DNA of 10,902 bases, taken from assembly GCA_910585945.1 (NCBI GenBank), contig CAJUHZ010000063.1, forward strand, positions 1 to 10,902, in the 5' to 3' direction. Both the position numbers and the translations under genes were made by a program. The notes beneath the pieces were generated by a model, which was not told the origin of the DNA, did not search any database, and saw only the letters and a program-made list of their open reading frames with translations. Shown one piece after another: positions 6,292 to 10,902 of this stretch (the first letter of the stretch is position 1; each line of letters opens with the position of its first letter). The DNA is from an uncultured Bilophila sp. (GTDB lineage: Bacteria; Desulfobacterota; Desulfovibrionia; Desulfovibrionales; Desulfovibrionaceae).

Positions 6292-7116
6292 TCAGCGAAT
6301 GCCTTCGTCGTACAGGAAGGCGCGCAATTCCGCATTGAAGCGATCGGGCTGTTCGAGCATGGGATAATGCCCCGTGTCAGTCCATTCCATGTAGCGCATC
6401 CGCGGAAAACACGTCCGGAAATACAGTTCCTGATCCGGAAGCGTGTGCAGGGCGCGACAGTACAGAACCATAGCCGGCAGCATAAAGCAGCATTTCACCC
6501 ACTTCAGGGGGCGGATCATGTCGCGCCAGGCGCTCATGACCACATAGGGATCGGCCCGCCGCGACGTTGCCCTCACCTCTTCGCGCACCGCTTCTGGCGT
6601 ATGCTCGTAAAAGGTGTATTCAATGAAGCGCTCGCCGGCCTCGACCGGATCGCGCCCGGAAAAACGCCAGCGGAGAAGACTTGTCGCGGCTGACCACACC
6701 TCATAGGCTTCGGCCTGCACCGCCCGGCGGAAATAAAAGCCGTCCACATTGCAGATGGCGCGCGCCCAGCCGGGGTACAGCAAAAGGTAGCGGCGGAGCA
6801 CGGGAAACCCCATGCTGTGCCCGATCAGCACGGGACGCTCAAGGTGTTCCCTTTCAACAAGCGCATGCACGGCCCTGGCGAAAAAATCCATGGAATAGAC
6901 GCGATCGTGCGGTTTCGCGCTGCGCCCGTGCCCGGGCAGGTCCAGAGCCGCGACACGGTATTCGGGAGCAAAGGCCGCAAGCTGATGGCGCCAGAATGTC
7001 GAATCGATCCCCAGGCCGTGAATGAAAATGAGAGGCGCTCCCCCCTCTTTGCCCGCAACCTGATACCAGGTTTCCAGGCCCTCCACATCAATACTCCGCC
7101 AGACAGGCTCCATCAT
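6292..7116 (-). CDS. Alpha/beta-fold hydrolase, tandem paralogue 1
   Basis: This 274-residue protein belongs to the alpha/beta hydrolase superfamily and is probably cytosolic, since no signal peptide is seen. It shows the oxyanion motif HGLG (residues 33-36), LDLPGHGRS (58-66), the nucleophile elbow GHSMG with Ser101, a helical cap (about 125-205), and DTGHYPMLEQP with the catalytic His250. The usual acid after the seventh strand is not in the standard G-x-D context. Asp228 (in HTLPD) or Asp125 (in NVDGF) are candidates. The start at 7116 is chosen because AGGAG lies 6 nt upstream; an ATG one codon later is also possible, and a longer frame from 7230 would overlap the next gene. It follows its paralogue after 73 bp, probably in one transcript. 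The substrate (ester, lactone, amide or C-C bond) cannot be told from sequence. Confidence 0.88.
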   Translation of the reverse strand: MMEPVWRSIDVEGLETWYQVAGKEGGAPLIFIHGLGIDSTFWRHQLAAFAPEYRVAALDLPGHGRSAKPHDRVYSMDFFARAVHALVEREHLERPVLIGHSMGFPVLRRYLLLYPGWARAICNVDGFYFRRAVQAEAYEVWSAATSLLRWRFSGRDPVEAGERFIEYTFYEHTPEAVREEVRATSRRADPYVVMSAWRDMIRPLKWVKCCFMLPAMVLYCRALHTLPDQELYFRTCFPRMRYMEWTDTGHYPMLEQPDRFNAELRAFLYDEGIR

Positions 7117-7189
7117 CGCGCTCTCCTGCCCCTCCGTTGCTGAAATGCGGCTTGAAAAACAGTTTTCGCCAGAAACACGCGGCCCATAT

Positions 7190-7993
7190 TCACATACCGA
7201 TTCGGCCCAGGAACTCCCTGATTTCCGCATTGAAGCGCTCGGGCCGTTCCAGCATCATGTAGTGGCCGGTGTCATCCCATTCCCGGTAGACCATGCGCGG
7301 GAAAAACGTGCGAAACCACGTTTCCGCATCGGGAAGCGAATGCAGCCCTTGCGCATACAAGATAAACGCCGGGATTTCAATACTCTCCGGAACCCACTGC
7401 CATGAGGCGAACATGTTCTCCCAGCAGGATTGCAGAACATGCAGGTCGGTCTGCTCAACCCGACGGCGAATTTCTTCCCGAAGGGGTTCCGGAGTCTTCC
7501 CGTAAAATGTGTATTCGATAAACTGTGCCCAGGAGGCTATTCTGCGCTCCTCCGGCGTGACAAACGGCCACTGGATGAAATCCACGATCTGCTTCCAGAC
7601 CGTGTACAATTGCGCCTGCATGGGGTTGCGGAAGCAAAAGCCGTCCACATCGCAGAGGGCCGCCGCAACGCCCGGATAGTCAAGACAATGCCGCCGTACA
7701 ATGGCAAAGCCCATGCTGTGCCCCACAAGCACCGGCCGCTCCACCTTCGCGTCTTCCAGCACCCATTGCAGGGTTTGGGCGAACCAGGCAAGGCTGTAAT
7801 CCCTGTCGTGCGGCTTGTCGCTTTGACCGAAACCCGGAAGATCCACGGCAAGAACCCGGTGATCCCGAGAGAAATCGGTGAGTTGCTCCCTCCAGATGGT
7901 GGAATCACACCCCAGCCCGTGCACAAGGACAAGCGCCGGCGCGTCGCGCTCGCCCAGATCCTGATAGTACAGCGTCAGTCCGTCCCGTTTCAT
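7190..7993 (-). CDS. Alpha/beta-fold hydrolase, tandem paralogue 2
   Basis: This 267-residue protein is clearly paralogous to its neighbour across the full length. It has HGLGCDSTIW (residues 25-34), VDLPGFGQSDKPHDRDYS (50-67), the nucleophile elbow GHSMG with Ser93, the shared CDVDGF (114-119), the shared cap block IEYTFYGKTPEPLREEIR (159-176) and DTGHYMMLERPERFNAE (241-257) with His244. As in the paralogue, the acid residue is not in the usual place; Asp222 (HSLPD) or Asp117 are candidates. The ATG at 7993 has AAGGGG about 8 nt upstream; a TTG one codon earlier is possible. It is the first gene of the pair and lies 21 bp from a palindromic half-site array, so both genes are probably controlled there. 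The duplication and the shared unusual motifs suggest related but distinct substrates. Confidence 0.88.
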   Translation of the reverse strand: MKRDGLTLYYQDLGERDAPALVLVHGLGCDSTIWREQLTDFSRDHRVLAVDLPGFGQSDKPHDRDYSLAWFAQTLQWVLEDAKVERPVLVGHSMGFAIVRRHCLDYPGVAAALCDVDGFCFRNPMQAQLYTVWKQIVDFIQWPFVTPEERRIASWAQFIEYTFYGKTPEPLREEIRRRVEQTDLHVLQSCWENMFASWQWVPESIEIPAFILYAQGLHSLPDAETWFRTFFPRMVYREWDDTGHYMMLERPERFNAEIREFLGRIGM

Positions 7994-8013
7994 CAATGCG
8001 TCCCCTTTAGAGC

Positions 8014-8042
8014 ATTTTCAATTGAAAATATTCATTTTCAAT
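8014..8042. promoter_or_regulatory. Array of three alternating 9-bp half-sites, Fur-like operator upstream of the hydrolase pair
   Basis: ATTTTCAAT (8014-8022), ATTGAAAAT (8021-8029) and ATTTTCAAT (8034-8042) alternate in orientation. The first two form a perfect 16-bp palindrome. The last two form a perfect 9-bp inverted repeat with a 4-bp spacer, and the outer two are direct repeats exactly 20 bp apart, about two helical turns. The half-sites match the TGAAAAT/ATTTTCA halves described for Fur boxes in Desulfovibrio, but the spacing is 0 and 4 rather than 1. On the minus strand TTGAAA (8041-8036) and GAAAAT 16 bp downstream could be promoter elements inside the array. Fur, PerR or another dimeric regulator is possible. 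Confidence 0.5.
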
Positions 8043-8062
8043 CGCGACGTTGCCGTCACTGC

Positions 8063-8152
8063 GCGGGCAAAACGCGGTTTGCCCGCCTGTTCGGCACGGG
8101 CGTCCGCTCTCGCGGCCGCCGGGCGTTTGCCCACAATTCATTGGGAAAACGC
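8063..8152. repeat. Two GC-rich hairpins in the 535-bp gene-free region 7994-8528
   Basis: The first stem is GCGGGCAAA (8063-8071) with TTTGCCCGC (8078-8086) around the loop ACGCGG. The second is GCGTTT-G-CCCA (8123-8133) with TGGG-A-AAACGC (8142-8152) around an 8-nt AT-rich loop. They lie between the divergent hydrolase and tupA transcription units. The stretch 8153-8334 shows no gene I can support: open frames there have no good start signal or family resemblance. The hairpins may be REP-like or processing sites. Confidence 0.4.
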
Positions 8153-8334
8153 TCCAGGGTCAGCCCTCATGAATCCGCCTGCCGCAAAGCCGTTTTTACG
8201 TCCGGCGGCGTTGCAGGGCCAACATGGACTGCATGTTCACCACTGTCCGCCCCTTGCCGGCCGGAAAAAAGCTTTTCGCGGACGGCGTTGCACCGAGGTC
8301 TGACCCTACGAAAAATCCCCCTTTCCGCCAAGGG

Positions 8335-8420
8335 AAAAGGAGGCGAAAAACATGTGATTTCATCATATCCTGTCTGAATGAAAAGGAGGTCTCGACGTGC
8401 ATGGAAGACGACGGAAATGA
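8335..8420 (+). promoter_or_regulatory. Tandem strong ribosome-binding sites with minimal ORFs in the tupA leader
   Basis: The identical 10-mer GAAAAGGAGG occurs at 8334-8343 and 8380-8389. The first is followed after 8 nt by ATG-TGA (8352-8357), a start codon directly followed by a stop. The second is followed after 7 nt by a GTG that opens a 7-codon frame reading MHGRRRK and a TGA (8397-8420). Both spacings are near ideal. Neither serves a normal gene; tupA has its own site at 8515-8522. They may act in translational control of tupA or in leader stability. An ATG at 8401 opens a 66-codon frame overlapping tupA, judged less likely. Directly seen as sequence; function inferred. Confidence 0.4.
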
Positions 8421-8449
8421 AGCCATTGACAAAACGACAAGGCCGGTGA

Positions 8450-8526
8450 AATGCCTTTACTCCCCGTTTTTCGGCGGGGGAGCGGCCCGGGGCGGCCGCC
8501 GAAACCATTCTTGCAGAGGAGGCATT
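8450..8526 (+). promoter_or_regulatory. Candidate structured leader masking the tupA ribosome-binding site
   Basis: AATGCCT (8450-8456) is the exact complement of AGGCATT (8520-8526), which covers the end of the tupA Shine-Dalgarno and the spacer before its ATG. This outer stem encloses two hairpins: CTCCCC (8460-8465) with GGGGAG (8477-8482), and GCGGCC-CGGGGC-GGCCGC (8482-8499). The two share one base at 8482, so one pair must open. The multi-branched closing stem over the start site resembles translational riboswitches. I do not recognise a known class (cobalamin, Moco or TPP consensus not matched). GC-rich sequence makes chance pairing a real alternative. Confidence 0.35.
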
Positions 8527-8528
8527 GC

Positions 8529-9350
8529 ATGCGTTTGTTCAAGACTTTGGCGCTTCTGGCCGCACTGCTCGTGCCGGGCACGGCAGGCGCGGAAACATTG
8601 ATGATGGCCACCACCACCAGCACACAGGATACCGGATTGCTGGAATATCTTGAACCCATTTTCAAGCGGGATACAGGCATCGATCTGAAGTGGGTCTCGG
8701 TGGGAACAGGCAAGGCTCTGGCGCACGGCAAGGCCTGTGACGTGGACGTGCTGCTTGTTCACGCGCCGGCGCTGGAAAAAAAATTTGTGGATGAAGGGTA
8801 CGGCGTGGATCGTCGTCAGGTGATGTACAATGATTTTGTGCTGATCGGCCCGGCCGCCGATCCCGCCGGCGTCAGGGGCAAGGACGTTCCCGCCGCCTTC
8901 AGGGCCTTTGCCGACTCCGGCAAAAACGCCTTTGTGAGCCGCGGCGACAACTCCGGCACCCACAATGCGGAAAAAAAGCTGTGGGCCGAGGCCGGCCTGG
9001 CCGTTCCGGGCAAGGATTCTCCCTGGTATGTGGACGCCGGACAGGGCATGATGGCCACCATCCGCATCGCGGCTGAAAAGAACGGCTACACCGTCACCGA
9101 CCGCGGCACGTTCATCAAATACGAAGCAGCCCACAAGGGCAATCCCCCTCTGGTCATCCTGATTGAAGGGGACAAGGCGCTGCTCAACCAGTACAGCGTC
9201 ATGATGGTCAACCCCAAAGTCTGCCCGAAGGTGAAGCGGGACGCCGCGAACGCCTTCATCAAGTGGTGGGTCAGCCCCGCCGCCCAGAAGGCCGTGGCTG
9301 ATTTCAAGCTGGAAGGCAAACAGCTTTTCTTCCCCAACGCGGGCCAATAA
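8529..9350 (+). CDS. tupA: Periplasmic tungstate-binding protein of a TupABC-type ABC transporter
   Basis: TupA captures tungstate with very high affinity in the periplasm and passes it to the TupB permease and TupC ATPase. In sulfate reducers the metal serves tungsten formate dehydrogenases. The protein is 273 aa. Residues 1-21 form a signal peptide (MRLFKTLALLAALLVPGTAGA) with probable cleavage before ETLMM. The mature start carries the oxyanion motif TTTSTQDTGLL, followed by VGTGKALAHGKACDVDVLLVHAP, and SRGDNSGTH as the second ligand-binding segment. AGAGGAGG at 8515-8522 lies 6 nt before the ATG, which makes the start secure. No tupB or tupC follows: the next genes are on the opposite strand, so the permease and ATPase must be elsewhere or missing. 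The leader of nearly 540 bp upstream holds several possible regulatory structures. Confidence 0.94.
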   Translation: MRLFKTLALLAALLVPGTAGAETLMMATTTSTQDTGLLEYLEPIFKRDTGIDLKWVSVGTGKALAHGKACDVDVLLVHAPALEKKFVDEGYGVDRRQVMYNDFVLIGPAADPAGVRGKDVPAAFRAFADSGKNAFVSRGDNSGTHNAEKKLWAEAGLAVPGKDSPWYVDAGQGMMATIRIAAEKNGYTVTDRGTFIKYEAAHKGNPPLVILIEGDKALLNQYSVMMVNPKVCPKVKRDAANAFIKWWVSPAAQKAVADFKLEGKQLFFPNAGQ

Positions 9351-9361
9351 CTGATTCACAC

Positions 9362-9427
9362 CCGGCGCTCTGCAACCCGGATGCCCGTTTTCGGCGGGAA
9401 AACGATCCGGACGTTGCACAGCGCCGG
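9362..9427. terminator. Long imperfect hairpin after tupA, between convergent genes
   Basis: The left arm pairs with the right arm in four blocks: CCGGCGCT (9362-9369) with AGCGCCGG (9420-9427), TGCAAC (9371-9376) with GTTGCA (9413-9418), CCGGAT (9377-9382) with ATCCGG (9405-9410), and CGTTTT (9386-9391) with AAAACG (9399-9404). The loop is CGGCGGG. This gives 26 base pairs with one C-C mismatch and two small bulges. It begins 12 nt after the tupA stop and ends 30 nt before the YbaK-like gene stop. There is no long T run. It may end or protect both convergent transcripts, or be a REP-like palindrome. Confidence 0.55.
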
Positions 9428-9457
9428 AAGTCATTTCACATCAACGCGTCCCCGGTC

Positions 9458-9934
9458 TTACGCGGACGCGCTTTCGCTTCTTGTCACATCCACCCAGCCC
9501 GCCCCGGTCACGCGTTCAAGATCGGCCAGGGAGATTTCCACCGCATTGTTGGCCGCGCCGGCCGCGGGGTAGACCGGATCAAAGGCGCGGAGGCTTTCAT
9601 CCAGAAAGACCCGCACGCCCGGCCTGACCGCGAACGGGCACACCCCGCCCACCGGGTGCCCCACAAGCTCGGGCACTTCCTCTCCCTTTGGGAAGACGGC
9701 CTTTTCCCCGAAACAGTCCTTGAACTTGCGGTTGTCAATACGCGCCGTGCCCATGACCACAACCAGCACAGGCCCCTGCCGCGTCTTGAAAGAAAGCGTC
9801 TTGGCAATCCGCCCCGGCTCGCAGCCGACAGCCTGCGCCGCCAGTTCCACCGTAGCGCTTGAGGTGGAAAACTCCCGGTACGCCTCAAGCAAACCGTGCT
9901 CCCGCAACACTTCCCGCACCGCCTCAACAGACAT
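9458..9934 (-). CDS. YbaK/EbsC-family (ProXp-like) aminoacyl-tRNA deacylase
   Basis: This 158-residue protein belongs to the YbaK/EbsC/ProX family, whose members hydrolyse mischarged tRNAs in trans (for example Cys-tRNA(Pro) or Ala-tRNA(Pro)). Family features are IAKTLSFK with the key Lys45, GTARIDNRKFK (residues 62-72), the signature GHPVGGVCPFA (92-102), and the C-terminal AGAANNAVEISLADLE (125-140). The exact substrate cannot be assigned, so no symbol is given. The ATG at 9934 is chosen because GGAGG lies 6 nt upstream; a longer frame to 10159 lies wholly inside engB. The start overlaps the end of engB by 11 nt, which suggests translational coupling in one operon. It converges with tupA. 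Confidence 0.9.
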   Translation of the reverse strand: MSVEAVREVLREHGLLEAYREFSTSSATVELAAQAVGCEPGRIAKTLSFKTRQGPVLVVVMGTARIDNRKFKDCFGEKAVFPKGEEVPELVGHPVGGVCPFAVRPGVRVFLDESLRAFDPVYPAAGAANNAVEISLADLERVTGAGWVDVTRSESASA

Positions 9935-10577
9935 CTCCTTCCTCCCTTGCGGCCAGGGCGCACAGCGCCCGGCGCGCATCGTCAATCCCCAGTCCGTCCC
10001 GGGACGAAACCGCCAGTGGGAGCACGCCGTCAAGAAGGCGGCTCCACTCCTGCCGCCGGCGGCTCCGCTCCGCCTGCGAGCACTTGTCGGCCTTGGTGAG
10101 CAGAGGCAACAGCGGAATCCCCGCCGCACGCGCAAAGTCCGCCAGTTCACGATCCGCATTCTGCGGCGGAATCCGGCAGTCGATCAGCAGCGCAAGAGCC
10201 GTTACGCCGCCGTGACGAAGATACTCCTCAATCAGCCTTGCCCAGCGCCGTTGCTCCTCCCGGCCGCACCGCGCATAGCCGTAGCCCGGCAGATCGCTCA
10301 GAATGAACCCGTGCGGCGCGACGCGATACAAATTGACGGAGCGGGTCTTGCCGGGCGTGGCGCTTGTTTTGGCCAGCCGCCGGCGCTGACCAAGCGCGTT
10401 GATCAGGGACGATTTCCCCACATTCGAGCGTCCGGCCAGGGCGATCTGCGCCGCGCCCCCCAGCGTCCGCAAGTGATCCTCCAACTGTTTCCGGTTGAAA
10501 ACAGTAGCTTCCAGCGTCAGAACAAAAGGAGGAAACGGAGCCTTTGTTTCATCTCTTTCCTGCACGGCGGAACGCAC
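9924..10577 (-). CDS. engB: Ribosome-assembly GTPase EngB/YsxC
   Basis: EngB (YihA/YsxC) is an essential or near-essential small GTPase that helps assemble the large ribosomal subunit in the cytosol. The 217-residue product shows all the G motifs: G1 GRSNVGKSS (residues 49-57), G2 region TPGKT (74-78), G3 DLPGYGYA (95-102), G4 TKAD (161-164) and G5 SSRDG (191-195). Length fits the family (about 195-215). The GTG at 10577 is taken as start because GGGAG lies 6 nt upstream; a GTG four codons later is also possible. The same GGGAG-AAGGAG-start arrangement precedes the downstream gene. The last codons overlap the YbaK-like gene start. An upstream minus-strand ATPase gene ends 105 bp before it. 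The N-terminus has a slightly long Pro/Lys-rich lead before the GTPase core. Confidence 0.95.
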   Translation of the reverse strand: MRSAVQERDETKAPFPPFVLTLEATVFNRKQLEDHLRTLGGAAQIALAGRSNVGKSSLINALGQRRRLAKTSATPGKTRSVNLYRVAPHGFILSDLPGYGYARCGREEQRRWARLIEEYLRHGGVTALALLIDCRIPPQNADRELADFARAAGIPLLPLLTKADKCSQAERSRRRQEWSRLLDGVLPLAVSSRDGLGIDDARRALCALAAREEGDVC

Positions 10578-10682
10578 CTCCTTCTCCCTGCATCCCCTGA
10601 GCCTGTTGATCCGTCACACTGCGGACGTCATGCCCGCCCCACTCGGGCGTGTTCACACTACGAAAAATTTTGTTCTCCCGCC

Positions 10683-10902
10683 TTACCGCCGCTTGCCGAA
10701 AAGCCCGCCCAGAATGCCCCGGACAAGCGATTTGCCGATTTCCCGGCCAATGGCGGCGGTGACGGTGCGCGTGGCCTGACGCGCCACATCCGCCAGCACG
10801 TCGGCAGGATCCTTGCCGCGCGGCGTCTGACGGGAGGTTTGGCGTGACGCCTTTTCCTCCTCGCGTGGCGCGGCCTCGCGCTGCGCCCGCGCGGTCAGGA
10901 TC
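10683..10902 (-). CDS. C-terminal end of a HerA-like DUF853 (YjgR-type) ATPase, cut by the window edge
   Basis: The last 72 codons of a minus-strand gene end with TAA at 10685-10683. The visible part is a charged, Arg/Glu/Gln-rich linker (first 30 residues) followed by DVLADVARQATRTVTAAIGR, then EIGKSLVRGILGGLFGKRR. This tail of a helix with regularly spaced small residues, RGILGGLFG and a basic end is typical of YjgR-like proteins (DUF853), which carry an N-terminal RecA-like HerA/FtsK-type ATPase. The ATPase core lies outside the window, so the call rests on the tail alone. The gene precedes engB on the same strand with about 105 bp between. Confidence 0.68.
   Translation of the reverse strand, partial: ILTARAQREAAPREEEKASRQTSRQTPRGKDPADVLADVARQATRTVTAAIGREIGKSLVRGILGGLFGKRR

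Noticed and set aside
8022..8303. 93-codon plus-strand frame in the hydrolase-tupA gap
   Set aside because: It starts inside the palindromic array without a ribosome-binding site and has no family-like sequence.
7430..8377. 315-codon plus-strand open frame across the second hydrolase and the intergenic region
   Set aside because: It is antisense to a conserved hydrolase and crosses the operator-like array; there is no family resemblance.
8441..8505. Cobalamin riboswitch in the tupA leader (GGTGAAATGCC and GCCGAAACC segments)
   Set aside because: There is no B12-box or other conserved core element, and the resemblance is limited to a few bases.
8401..8601. 66-codon frame from ATG 8401 overlapping tupA
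   Set aside because: The spacing to the Shine-Dalgarno is long (11 nt), the composition is Arg/Cys-rich, and it reads out of frame through the TupA signal peptide. The GTG at 8397 fits the site better.
8457..9434. 325-codon minus-strand open frame opposite tupA
   Set aside because: It is antisense to a complete TupA with signal peptide and strong ribosome-binding site; it has no protein-family features.

Overview
The window looks like chromosomal DNA from a GC-rich sulfate-reducing member of the Desulfovibrionaceae (Desulfovibrio/Bilophila-like). The basis is a TupA tungstate-binding protein of the deltaproteobacterial type, GC-rich codon use, GC-rich palindromic repeats between genes, and AT-rich operator-like islands. 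The genus is an inference; no rRNA or other strict marker is present.

Layout. Positions 1-258 hold a possible minus-strand gene start running off the left edge and an AT-rich island bounded by an 11-bp inverted repeat. A small DUF1640-like coiled-coil membrane protein (259-642, +) converges on dxs (657-2624, -), the first enzyme of the MEP isoprenoid pathway. Upstream of dxs, on the same strand, lies a copper-type P1B-ATPase (2871-5429, -). Its reading frame continues without a stop into a complete CopZ-like metallochaperone that has its own ribosome-binding site and ATG. A GC-rich dispersed repeat of about 140 bp occurs twice, upstream of dxs and upstream of copA. An HxlR-family redox-type regulator (5829-6218, +), with its own promoter and a perfect operator-like palindrome, converges on two tandem paralogous alpha/beta hydrolases (6292-7116 and 7190-7993, -). 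These are preceded by an array of three ATTTTCAAT/ATTGAAAAT half-sites resembling a Fur-type operator.

A gene-free stretch (7994-8528) precedes tupA (8529-9350, +). It carries several hairpins, two copies of a strong Shine-Dalgarno sequence, one serving a start-stop pair and the other a 7-codon ORF, and a pairing that could mask the tupA ribosome-binding site. tupA stands alone: no tupB or tupC follows, and a long imperfect hairpin closes it. On the minus strand come a YbaK/EbsC-family aminoacyl-tRNA deacylase-like gene (9458-9934), engB/ysxC (9924-10577), and the C-terminus of a HerA-like DUF853 (YjgR-type) ATPase (10683-10902). engB and the YbaK-like gene overlap by 11 nt and are probably translationally coupled.

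The genes do not form one pathway: housekeeping genes (dxs, engB, YbaK-like, YjgR-like) are mixed with metal handling (CopA/CopZ, TupA) and a possible stress or iron-regulated hydrolase pair. The signals most worth following up are the fused CopA-CopZ frame with internal initiation, the tupA leader, the half-site array before the hydrolases, and the dispersed repeat. No CRISPR array, tRNA, rRNA or intact insertion sequence was seen.
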